DNA of 19,234 nt from JACKOD01 sp041591635 (GTDB lineage Bacteria > Pseudomonadota > Gammaproteobacteria > Pseudomonadales > Oleiphilaceae), in NCBI GenBank assembly GCA_041591635.1, contig JBFHRO010000038.1:1-19234 (forward strand), read 5' to 3'. Below are positions 1 through 6,942 of the stretch, piece by piece. Within the stretch, counting starts at the first letter, position 1. Each line of letters opens with the position of its first letter. The translations under genes were made by a program, and so were the position numbers. The notes under the pieces were generated by a model. It saw only the letters and a program-made list of their open reading frames with translations. It was not told the origin of the DNA and ran no database searches.

Positions 1-786
1 GCCGTAGTGCGCGCCGAGGCAGTTGTACAACCAACCATCGCCATCATTATCGACGATATGGGCAATCGTTTTACCGAAGGCAGGGAACTCATTCACCTTC
101 CTTATCCGTTGACCTTGTCTTTTCTTCCTCATCGCAAGCACACCGAACAACTTGCGCACGAAGCGCACTATGTCGGCAAGGAAGTCATGCTGCACATTCC
201 CATGGCCAACACCCGCGGCATGAATCTGGGAGCGGGCGCCTTGACTCTTGATATGGCACAACCGGAGATTGTCCAGACACTCAGGCGTGCAATCGACGCC
301 ATTCCGCATGTTGCAGGCCTCAACAACCACATGGGCAGTGCCTTTACCCAAAGTACGCAAGCAATGAATTGGGTGCTGCTGGAAGTTCGTGACAGGCCCT
401 TGTTCTTTGTTGACAGCCGCACGATTGCCTCGACCGTTGCGGCGAAAGTTGCCACCGATAACCAGATTCCCAATCTCAGTCGCGATGTGTTTCTTGACCA
501 TTGGCAAACCCGAAAAGCCATTCATTTCCAGTTCATGCGATTGCTGGAAGTCGCCCGCAAGAATGGCTCTGCCCTGGCGATCGGCCATCCTCACCGGGAA
601 ACGATTGATTACTTGCGCGAGGCACTACCGAAGCTGGACGAAATGGGATTTCGCATAGCTACTGCCAGTGGCTTGTGGCAAATCCGGCATCCCGCCGTGG
701 CGATGTTTGATAAACAGGAACCGATGAATACGGCACAACCGCAAGTGGCAAGCAAACCCGCGTCACTTCATCACAAGAACATCTGA
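1..786 (+). CDS. Divergent polysaccharide deacetylase family protein (YibQ-like), 5' end outside window
   Basis: The reading frame is open from base 1, so the gene starts upstream; the GTG at base 7 is not a convincing start, because family members carry an N-terminal signal peptide or anchor before the catalytic domain and none is visible here. The visible part begins almost at the domain start: a run of Ile ending in IIIDDMG, then LPYPLTLSFLPH, then GKEVMLHIPM, then LGAGALTLDM, then NNHMGS, and later VDSRT and RDVFLDH. These are the ordered hallmarks of the divergent (DUF610/YibQ) polysaccharide deacetylase group, a periplasmic NodB-like fold whose substrate is poorly known. The last 30 or so residues are a low-complexity tail. 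In pseudomonads a gene of this family also lies next to hisF. The stop codon falls inside a perfect 20-bp tandem duplication. Family assignment is firm; the enzymatic role is not. Confidence 0.88.
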   Translation, partial: AVVRAEAVVQPTIAIIIDDMGNRFTEGRELIHLPYPLTLSFLPHRKHTEQLAHEAHYVGKEVMLHIPMANTRGMNLGAGALTLDMAQPEIVQTLRRAIDAIPHVAGLNNHMGSAFTQSTQAMNWVLLEVRDRPLFFVDSRTIASTVAAKVATDNQIPNLSRDVFLDHWQTRKAIHFQFMRLLEVARKNGSALAIGHPHRETIDYLREALPKLDEMGFRIATASGLWQIRHPAVAMFDKQEPMNTAQPQVASKPASLHHKNI

Positions 787-809
787 GGGATCACAAGAAC
801 ATCTGAGGG
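770..809. repeat. Perfect 20-bp tandem duplication over a stop codon
   Basis: Bases 770-789 and 790-809 are identical (unit atcacaagaacatctgaggg). The first copy encodes the last residues and the TGA stop of the deacetylase gene; the second copy lies just after it. It looks like a recent slippage or duplication event, since the two copies have no mismatch and the second has no coding role. Confidence 0.95.
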
Positions 810-851
810 TTGGCGCCCGAAATCGATGTTTGGACGCCCTGCCAACAGCAA

Positions 852-1625
852 TCAAGTGCGTACTTCAATGCCTTGATTGGCCATAAAGGCCTTGGCTTCA
901 GGAATGGTATGCTGGCCAAAATGAAAAATGCTGGCCGCCAGAACGGCATCTGCCCCGCCCTGAACAATGCCATCGACCAGATGCTGCAAACAGCCGACCC
1001 CGCCCGAAGCAATTACCGGGATGGAAATCGCCTCGCTGATCGCCCGGGTGACGCCCAGATCAAAGCCGTTGCGAGTGCCATCCCTGTCCATACTGGTCAG
1101 CAGTATTTCGCCCGCACCGTAACGGGCCATTTTCACCGCCCACTCCACCGCATCCAGGCCCGTGGGCTTACGGCCACCGTGGGTGAATATCTCCCAGCGA
1201 TCCGCTTCGTTCGGGCCACTGACTTTTTTGGCGTCCAGCGCCACAACAATGCACTGGCTGCCGAACCTGTCGGCAGCTTCACGCACAAAATCGGGGTTGA
1301 AGACAGCCGCCGTATTGATACCTACCTTGTCGGCGCCCGCGTTCAGCATGCGCCGTATGTCCGCCACCGTGCGAATGCCGCCACCGACCGTCAAGGGAAT
1401 GAAAACCTCACTGGCCATGCGTTCCACTGTATGCACCGTGGTTTCGCGGTCTTCGTGACTGGCGGTGATATCCAGAAACGTGATTTCGTCAGCGCCTTGC
1501 TCATCGTACTTGCGAGCAATTTCCACCGGATCACCCGCGTCGCGGATATCCACAAACTGTACGCCTTTGACGACGCGTCCCTTGTCTACGTCGAGACAGG
1601 GAATAATGCGCTTTGCAAGCCCCAT
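852..1625 (-). CDS. hisF: Imidazole glycerol phosphate synthase, cyclase subunit HisF
   Basis: Cyclase half of IGP synthase: with ammonia supplied by HisH it converts PRFAR to imidazole glycerol phosphate and AICAR, linking histidine and purine synthesis in the cytoplasm. The protein is 257 aa, the normal length for this (beta-alpha)8 barrel. It opens with LAKRIIPCLDVDKGRVVKG; the two catalytic aspartates are visible as D12 (CLD) and D131 (VVALDAKK). Phosphate-binding loops GGGIR (81-85) and ASGGVG are present. ATG start at 1625, preceded by AGGA with a 5-nt spacer. It is the last gene of the hisBHAF set, 37 bp after hisA, and converges with the deacetylase gene. A weak 7-bp stem at 809-846 lies between the two stops but has no T-tract. 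Confidence 0.98.
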   Translation of the reverse strand: MGLAKRIIPCLDVDKGRVVKGVQFVDIRDAGDPVEIARKYDEQGADEITFLDITASHEDRETTVHTVERMASEVFIPLTVGGGIRTVADIRRMLNAGADKVGINTAAVFNPDFVREAADRFGSQCIVVALDAKKVSGPNEADRWEIFTHGGRKPTGLDAVEWAVKMARYGAGEILLTSMDRDGTRNGFDLGVTRAISEAISIPVIASGGVGCLQHLVDGIVQGGADAVLAASIFHFGQHTIPEAKAFMANQGIEVRT

Positions 1626-1662
1626 AACAATCCTACATCAAACCTGTAAAAGCCGATCCCGG

Positions 1663-2409
1663 TTACGCCCGCTCGTTTTCCAGCCCATCACAATAGCGCT
1701 GGGCCACTGCAATATCGAGGGTACCTTCATAGATAGCCCGTCCGGTAATGGCGCCAAGGATCCCCTTGTCAGCCACGGCCGCCAGCTGATGAATATCGTC
1801 CATGTTGGTCACACCGCCGGAGGCGATCACGGGCAAACCGCAAGCCTGTGCCAGCTCGACGGTGGCATCAAGGTTAACCCCCTGCATCATTCCGTCGCGG
1901 GCAATATCGGTGTAAACGATAGAACTCACACCATCGCGAGCGAAACGACAGGCCAGATCAGTGGCCTTGACGGTGGAAACCTCCGCCCAGCCATCGGTGG
2001 CAACCAGGCCGTTTTTGGCGTCGATTCCAACAATGATGTGACCGGGAAACTCCGCACACATTGCGGCCACAAACTCCGGCTCCTTCACCGCTTTGGTGCC
2101 GATAATGACGTACTCGACACCGGCAGCCAGATAAGCACGGATAACCTCGGCACTGCGAATGCCGCCACCGATCTGAATGGGCAGCGAGGGAAAACGCCGC
2201 GCAATGGCTGTCACAATTTCGCCGTTCACCGGCTCGCCCGCAAACGCACCGTTGAGATCCACCAAATGCAGTCTGCGCGCTCCGGCCGCCACCCAGCGCG
2301 CGGCCATCTCTACCGGGTCATCGGAAAAAACGGTCGAATCATCCATTCGTCCCTGGCGCAGGCGAACGCATTTACCATCTTTGAGGTCAATCGCAGGAAT
2401 TACTAGCAT
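1663..2409 (-). CDS. hisA: Phosphoribosylformimino-AICAR phosphate isomerase HisA
   Basis: Isomerises ProFAR to PRFAR, the step just before IGP synthase. It is a (beta-alpha)8 barrel related to HisF. With the ATG at 2409 the protein is 248 aa and starts MLVIPAIDLKDG, as in most family members; catalytic D8 (PAIDLKDG) and D130 (VGIDAKNG) are present, with the phosphate loops GGGIR (81-85) and ASGGV. A TTG two codons upstream (2415) is in frame, and an AGGA lies 6 nt before that TTG but 12 nt before the ATG, so the Shine-Dalgarno spacing slightly favours the TTG while conservation favours the ATG; I chose the ATG. It lies between hisH (54 bp) and hisF (37 bp) in the operon. Confidence 0.96.
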   Translation of the reverse strand: MLVIPAIDLKDGKCVRLRQGRMDDSTVFSDDPVEMAARWVAAGARRLHLVDLNGAFAGEPVNGEIVTAIARRFPSLPIQIGGGIRSAEVIRAYLAAGVEYVIIGTKAVKEPEFVAAMCAEFPGHIIVGIDAKNGLVATDGWAEVSTVKATDLACRFARDGVSSIVYTDIARDGMMQGVNLDATVELAQACGLPVIASGGVTNMDDIHQLAAVADKGILGAITGRAIYEGTLDIAVAQRYCDGLENERA

Positions 2410-2463
2410 TGTCAAGGCAGGTCCTAGTTGGGCTATAAAATATCAGCATCAGCGCCATAGGCA

Positions 2464-3102
2464 TCAGCGCTGGCCATTCCAGTGGGCAAAGTTACGTAGC
2501 AGTGCAAGGCCGGCGTGCTGGCTTTTCTCGGGGTGAAACTGCACGGCAAAAATGTTGTCACGCCCGATGGCCGCGGCGATGTCATAGCCGTAACGGGCAG
2601 CGCCCATGACATAGTCGGCATTCGCTGCCACGTAATAGCTGTGAACAAAATAGAATCGCGCCTGGTTGTCGATGCCGTGCCACAGAGGGTGCTCCGCCAC
2701 CTGCTCTACCTGATTCCACCCCATGTGAGGCACTTTCAAGCGTCCCTGTTCATCCGCGAGCGTGTCACCAAAAAACTTCACCTCGCCCGCAAACAACCCA
2801 ATGCCATCCACCCCCTGGTTTTCCTCACTGCGGCGCATCATGGCCTGCATACCGACGCAGATCCCCAGCAACGGACGGGTGTGGGCGATTTCCCGCACCA
2901 GCTGATCGAAGCCAAGGCGGCAAATTTCACCCATGCAATCACGAATGGCACCGACTCCGGGCAGGATCACCCGATCCGCTTCGCGAATCCGGTTGGCATC
3001 ATCGGTGACCACGACATGCGCATCAGGTGCAACGTGCTCAACCGCCTTCGCAACCGAATGCAGGTTACCCATTCCGTAATCAATAATCGCTACTGTATTC
3101 AT
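2464..3102 (-). CDS. hisH: Imidazole glycerol phosphate synthase, glutamine amidotransferase subunit HisH
   Basis: Class I (triad) glutamine amidotransferase that feeds ammonia to HisF. The protein is 212 aa, typical for HisH. The start MNTVAIIDYGMGNLHSV is characteristic; the nucleophile C82 lies in GICVGMQ, and H190 and E192 in VQFHPEKS complete the triad. Oxyanion-strand residues (LPGVGAIRDCM) are also present. ATG at 3102; the Shine-Dalgarno is weak (GGGTC about 8 nt upstream), so it may depend partly on translation from hisB, 48 bp upstream. Just past its stop, a 10-bp motif (gcatcagcgc) occurs twice, at 2446 and 2461, the second copy spanning the stop codon. Confidence 0.97.
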   Translation of the reverse strand: MNTVAIIDYGMGNLHSVAKAVEHVAPDAHVVVTDDANRIREADRVILPGVGAIRDCMGEICRLGFDQLVREIAHTRPLLGICVGMQAMMRRSEENQGVDGIGLFAGEVKFFGDTLADEQGRLKVPHMGWNQVEQVAEHPLWHGIDNQARFYFVHSYYVAANADYVMGAARYGYDIAAAIGRDNIFAVQFHPEKSQHAGLALLRNFAHWNGQR

Positions 3103-3150
3103 ATCAGACCCGGCATTCGCTTGCTTGTCGTGAGGAGGTTTTTGCAGAGA

Positions 3151-3744
3151 TCACAGACAGCCTTTCGTGGACGGTGTTATTCCTGCCATGCGGGCATCCG
3201 GCTCCAGAGCCATGCGCACGGCGCGCCCGAATGCCTTGAAAACGGTCTCAATCTGATGATGGGTGTTCTTGCCGCGCAGGTTATCGATATGCAACGACAC
3301 CATGGCGTGATTCACGAACCCCTGAAAAAATTCACCAAAGAGGTCAACATCAAACCCGCCCACGCTGCTGCGGGTATAGGGCACATTCATTTCAAGCCCG
3401 GGGCGGCCGGAGAAATCGATCACCACCCGCGACAAGGCTTCATCCAGCGGGACATAGGCGTGACCGTAGCGGCGAATGCCTTTTTTGTCTCCGGCGGCTT
3501 TGGCGATTGCCTGACCCAGTGTAATACCCAGGTCTTCCACCGTGTGGTGGGCATCGATGTGCAAATCACCCTTGGCATTGGCCCGGATATCGATCAAACC
3601 ATGACGGGCAATCTGATCAATCATGTGCTCAAGAAAAGGTACGCCGGTACTGAGCTCGCACACGCCGGTGCCGTCAAGATTAACCTCAACCGTAATTTGC
3701 GTTTCGAGCGTGTTACGCTCCACCCGGGCCTTTCTTTCTGCCAT
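3151..3744 (-). CDS. hisB: Imidazoleglycerol-phosphate dehydratase HisB (monofunctional)
   Basis: Mn-dependent dehydratase giving imidazole acetol phosphate. The frame opens at a GTG at 3777, but the ATG at 3744 gives the family N-terminus MAERKARVERNTLETQI, a 197-aa product of normal size, and has GGAG 6 nt upstream, so I chose it. Paired metal-binding motifs are H66-H67-x2-E70 (HHTVE) and H162-H163-x2-E166 (HHQIE). There is no N-terminal histidinol-phosphatase domain, so this is the short form seen in pseudomonads, unlike the bifunctional enterobacterial HisB. It is the first gene of the hisBHAF set; a TATAAT box on the minus strand lies about 60 bp upstream of the start. Confidence 0.97.
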   Translation of the reverse strand: MAERKARVERNTLETQITVEVNLDGTGVCELSTGVPFLEHMIDQIARHGLIDIRANAKGDLHIDAHHTVEDLGITLGQAIAKAAGDKKGIRRYGHAYVPLDEALSRVVIDFSGRPGLEMNVPYTRSSVGGFDVDLFGEFFQGFVNHAMVSLHIDNLRGKNTHHQIETVFKAFGRAVRMALEPDARMAGITPSTKGCL

Positions 3745-3800
3745 GCTGCGCTCCGCCACGTGCGGACGCCAGTGCACCCGCTTATCTCAGGAAAACGGCG

Positions 3801-3829
3801 ATTATACCGATTTTGACGCTCAGGCCATA
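3801..3829 (-). promoter_or_regulatory. Putative promoter of hisBHAF
   Basis: A perfect TATAAT on the minus strand (3806-3801) lies in the gap upstream of hisB. At 17 nt spacing the -35 position (3829-3824, TATGGC) fits poorly, so the promoter may be activator-dependent or the match partly fortuitous. No histidine leader peptide or attenuator is visible between it and hisB. Confidence 0.5.
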
Positions 3830-3847
3830 GGGAAACGTTCAGGCAAT

Positions 3848-3891
3848 ACCTGCCCGATGAAGGCGACAAAATCACCTTGCAACGGGCAGGT
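3848..3891. repeat. 9-bp inverted repeat between the SRPBCC gene and hisB
   Basis: ACCTGCCCG (3848-3856) and its perfect reverse complement CGGGCAGGT (3883-3891) are separated by 26 nt. The right arm is 10 nt past the stop of the SRPBCC gene and the left arm is about 40 bp upstream of the hisB -10 box. It could be a long-loop mRNA hairpin ending the upstream message or a regulator site. There is no T-tract, so it is not a standard intrinsic terminator. Confidence 0.5.
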
Positions 3892-3901
3892 TATGGGCAG
3901 A

Positions 3902-4366
3902 TCAGGCGTTGAGGGTATTTTTCAGATTTTCGGTGTAGGTATCGACCAGGGAATTGAATTCGTGTTTCACCACCGGGCTGATCGCAAGCTTCAGAAGGCC
4001 TGGTAACGGTAGCGTCAATTGCCCTTCCGTGTGAAACTGAATGCTGGTGCCTCCTTCGGTTTTGGCGATTTTCCAGAAGCCGGATACCAATCCATTACCC
4101 TCCCCTTTGACGGGCGTCCAGTTAACAGTTCCCTGGGCCCGGTCACCCACGTATTTACAGGCGTAAATGGTCTGGATCGCATGCTTGTCAACGCCGAGCT
4201 TTTCCATTTCCCAGCGAAAGCTGTTGTCGCCCAAATCGATCAATTTGTCGACCTTTGGGAAGTGACTCGCCGATTCTGGAACATTGGCCAACAAGTCGAA
4301 AACACGATCAAAATCGGCCTTGACCTTGAAATCCCTTTTAACTTCAATACTGACGGTAACAGACAC
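3902..4366 (-). CDS. SRPBCC (START/polyketide cyclase-like) family protein
   Basis: A 154-aa soluble protein with no signal peptide or membrane segment. The pattern of an N-terminal strand (VSIEVKRDFKV), a helix and loop (FDLLANVPESASHFPKVDKL), alternating strands, WxxxKTEGGTSIQF and a long C-terminal helix (HEFNSLVDTYTENLKNTL) matches the helix-grip SRPBCC fold, whose members bind hydrophobic ligands or act in lipid and quinone trafficking. The ligand cannot be read from sequence. The start is GTG (4366) with a strong AAGGAG 8 nt upstream. It is followed on the same strand by hisB after about 157 bp, with an intervening promoter, so it is probably a separate unit. Confidence 0.85.
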   Translation of the reverse strand: MSVTVSIEVKRDFKVKADFDRVFDLLANVPESASHFPKVDKLIDLGDNSFRWEMEKLGVDKHAIQTIYACKYVGDRAQGTVNWTPVKGEGNGLVSGFWKIAKTEGGTSIQFHTEGQLTLPLPGLLKLAISPVVKHEFNSLVDTYTENLKNTLNA

Positions 4367-4701
4367 TCGAACTACTCCTTTGCAAGATTTACAAGAACAT
4401 CAACAAGTACAAAACCAATCAAATGAAAGCACAAACTGCCACCGGCCTTACTCCATGCTTTCACCAATAACGAATCATGGTACTCCTTTTAGCACCCATG
4501 AACGGAATCGGCAACTGTTTGCCGTCATGTCCTGCCGGTGTTTTTTCCGCGCAACCAGGTGATACCGCCCGCACCTTTGCCTATACTGTACACTGACCTG
4601 GTGGAGCACACCCTGCCCGCAGGGCCATTCTGAAATCCATCAACAATCGCCAGCCAGCCCCCTCGTACTACAATAAATCCCAATAATGACAAGGAAGAAT
4701 C
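4367..4701. other. Divergent intergenic region (SRPBCC gene / asmA-like gene)
   Basis: There is no credible gene in these 335 bp. The left part (4385-4435) is A-rich on the plus strand and carries the ribosome binding site for the leftward gene. The right part has a possible sigma-70 promoter for the rightward gene, a 7-bp inverted repeat (ACCAGGT at 4554-4560, ACCTGGT at 4596-4602) bracketing that promoter's -10 box, and a compact GC-rich hairpin CCCTG-CCCG-CAGGG at 4611-4624 in what would be the 5' leader. An AAGGAAG ribosome binding site ends 4 nt before the ATG at 4702. Confidence 0.6.
4559..4587 (+). promoter_or_regulatory. Possible sigma-70 promoter for the asmA-like gene
   Basis: -35 GTGATA (4559-4564, 4 of 6 matches), 17-nt spacer, -10 TATACT (4582-4587, 5 of 6). 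It predicts a leader of about 108 nt containing a small hairpin at 4611-4624. The inverted repeat ACCAGGT/ACCTGGT brackets the -10 box and overlaps the -35 edge, as an operator might. Confidence 0.35.
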
Positions 4702-6942
4702 ATGACCAGAATTCTCAAATTCATCATATATAGCATCCTGGGCCTAATCCTGTTGGTGGTGGGTGCAATCGCCGCTACCTTGATGATCCTTGATCCCAAT
4801 GATTACAAGCCCGATATTGAAAAAGCTGTGGCAGACAACAGTCAACTAACCCTGAAGATGACGGGTGACTTGAGCTGGTCGCTGATGCCTCTGGGTATTA
4901 ACGTCGGCAAACTCTCGGCCAGCACACCGGATGCCAGGGAATTTACAGCGCTGGAGCAACTGACCGCTGAAATCGACCTGATGTCTTTGTTCAGAATGAC
5001 ACCCAGGGTGCAGCGTATCATCATTGATGGGCTGACCCTGAATCTGCACAAAGATGCCAAAGGTGTGGCCAACTGGACCCAGATCGCCAAACCCAAGACA
5101 GCCGATACAGCCCCGGCCACGACTTCTGCGCCCGACCCTCAATCCCCCCCCCCGGCTGGCGACACCCCTGACAGCCCGGCCGAGAAAAAGGCGCCACTTG
5201 AGTTCAAGGTCGATGAAGTCGCCGTAACCAACACCACCGTGAATTACCAGGACGATCAAAGCGGCCAAAAGGTGTCACTCAAGAAATTCAATCTGGTGAC
5301 CTCTAACATTGGCCTGGATCGCGAATTTCCTTTGAGCATCGACTTTGGCGTACAAAATCAGACACCAAAACTGGATATTGACGCTGCGATCAAACTGAAA
5401 ATTCTGGTTGCCAGCAGCCTGAAGCAAATCAAAATTCCCGCGTTTGATGCCCGCCTGAGTCTTGCCGGCGCACCGTTCGCCGACAAAACGGTGAAAACAT
5501 CAACTCAAGCGGCTTTGGCTGTCGATCTGGAGACAGAAACGCTGGAACTTGAAAAGTTCCTTCTGTCGTTTGCCAACCTGGAGCTTAAGGCCAATGCCAA
5601 GGTTAAAGGATTCGGCGCAGAACCCAAGGTAAACGGACAGGTGGATATCGCGCCCTTTTCACTGCAAAACCTGCTTGAATCCACCGGGCAGGCAGCGATT
5701 GTCACGAGCGATGCGAACGTACTGCAAAAACTGGGCTTCTCGACCCTGATCGCGGTGGCCGCCAAGGATATTCAGCTTTCAGAGTTGAAGCTGACGCTGG
5801 ACGACACCCTTTATACCGGCAAAGTCGCCGTCAATACGGGCAAGCCCTACTTTTCTGTCACACTGGCAGGCACCGAGCTGAACGTGGATCGCTACCTGCC
5901 ACCGGTCAAGGAGGCGGCAGCCAAGACGACTGATACCGCTGGAACCCCAGGCTCGCCAGCACCAGATACTACTGCCAGCGCAGGCACGGCTAGCGCACCA
6001 GAAGCACCTTTATTGCCGCTGGAGACAATTCGCGGGCTGAATTTTGATGTCAACTTCACCCAGCAACGACTGCTTGCCAAGAATCTCAAGCTGAACGAAC
6101 TGAAAGTCGTGGCGACCGGCGCCAAGGGACTGATTGAACTGAAAGAAGCCAGCGGCAAGATGTATGAAGGCGGCTTTGCGGCGGCAGTGCGTATTGACGC
6201 TCGCACCGATGACGTTAAGTGGGAGGTTACCAAAAAAGTAACCAACATTCAGACCGGTCCGCTGCTGACCGATCTGCTGCAAATGGACATGCTCTCTGGC
6301 GGGGTGAATCTGGATGCCAACGTCAAGACCCGCGGCAACACAGTGTCAGCCCTGAAGGCCAACGCCAAGGGTGAAGCCGGCTTTAATCTCGACAAGGGCT
6401 CAATCAGCGGCTTTAACCTCACGGCACTCACCTGCGAAGCCTTCGCCCTGATTAACAAGGAAAAAGTCAGCACCCGTAACTGGCCCGCCAAAACAGACTT
6501 TCAGTCGATGCAGGGCCGCCTGCTGATTGACGGCAATACCTACACCAACAAACCCCTGGTCGCCGCCCTTAGCGGTCTCGAACTGGCAGGTGAAGGTGTG
6601 ATTCAAATGGATACTTCAACCCTGAACTACGGTGCCGAGCTGAAAGTCGTAGGCAACCTCGGCGAGAACGCTTGCCGGGTAAACGAGCGGGTGACGGAAA
6701 TCCCGATTCCGGTGCGCTGCAAGGGCAAGCTGTCCGCCCCCGAGTGTGGCCTGGACACCGAACGCCTGGGCAGTGCCATTACCAGTCTGGCCAAAAAGGA
6801 GCTTGAGCGTAAGGCCACCAAGGAAATCGACAAACAGGTCGACAAGCAGGTCGAAAAGCACCTGGACAAGTACCTGGGAGGTGATGAAGAAAAAGAAGGC
6901 GCCAAAAAAGAGATCAAGAAACTGCTCAAGGGCCTGTTTTGA
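4702..6942 (+). CDS. AsmA family protein (inner-membrane-anchored, periplasmic)
   Basis: 746 aa. An N-terminal membrane anchor (about residues 5-30) is followed by the typical AsmA opening (FDPNDYK-like DPNDYKPDIEKAV, then TGDLSWSLMPLGI). The rest is long beta-rich repeat sequence of the AsmA/TamB/VPS13-like bridge type, with the AsmA C-terminal pattern around 490-660 (GLIELKEASGKMYEGGF, then the GSISGFNLT region, FQSMQGRLLIDG). Family members act in the periplasm in outer-membrane lipid homeostasis. Two Pro/Ala/Thr-rich linkers (about 133-163 and 404-435) separate the beta blocks, and the last 50 residues are a Lys/Glu-rich amphipathic helix with IDKQVDKQVEKHLDKYL-like periodicity. The first linker contains a run of ten C's. 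ATG with AAGGAAG upstream. It overlaps mutY by 4 bp, an arrangement also found in pseudomonads. Confidence 0.92.
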   Translation: MTRILKFIIYSILGLILLVVGAIAATLMILDPNDYKPDIEKAVADNSQLTLKMTGDLSWSLMPLGINVGKLSASTPDAREFTALEQLTAEIDLMSLFRMTPRVQRIIIDGLTLNLHKDAKGVANWTQIAKPKTADTAPATTSAPDPQSPPPAGDTPDSPAEKKAPLEFKVDEVAVTNTTVNYQDDQSGQKVSLKKFNLVTSNIGLDREFPLSIDFGVQNQTPKLDIDAAIKLKILVASSLKQIKIPAFDARLSLAGAPFADKTVKTSTQAALAVDLETETLELEKFLLSFANLELKANAKVKGFGAEPKVNGQVDIAPFSLQNLLESTGQAAIVTSDANVLQKLGFSTLIAVAAKDIQLSELKLTLDDTLYTGKVAVNTGKPYFSVTLAGTELNVDRYLPPVKEAAAKTTDTAGTPGSPAPDTTASAGTASAPEAPLLPLETIRGLNFDVNFTQQRLLAKNLKLNELKVVATGAKGLIELKEASGKMYEGGFAAAVRIDARTDDVKWEVTKKVTNIQTGPLLTDLLQMDMLSGGVNLDANVKTRGNTVSALKANAKGEAGFNLDKGSISGFNLTALTCEAFALINKEKVSTRNWPAKTDFQSMQGRLLIDGNTYTNKPLVAALSGLELAGEGVIQMDTSTLNYGAELKVVGNLGENACRVNERVTEIPIPVRCKGKLSAPECGLDTERLGSAITSLAKKELERKATKEIDKQVDKQVEKHLDKYLGGDEEKEGAKKEIKKLLKGLF

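Noticed and set aside
809..846. GTTGGCG/TGCCAAC stem between the deacetylase and hisF stops as a bidirectional terminator
   Set aside because: Only 7 bp with one G-T pair, a 24-nt loop and no T-tract on either strand.
1465..2406. Plus-strand open frame of 313 codons opposite hisA
   Set aside because: Shadow frame; no recognisable domain, and the opposite strand is clearly hisA.
2515..3816. Plus-strand open frame of 433 codons across hisH and hisB
   Set aside because: It lies opposite two genes with full catalytic motifs, its product is His/Arg-rich with no recognisable domain, and it has no ribosome binding site that I can defend.
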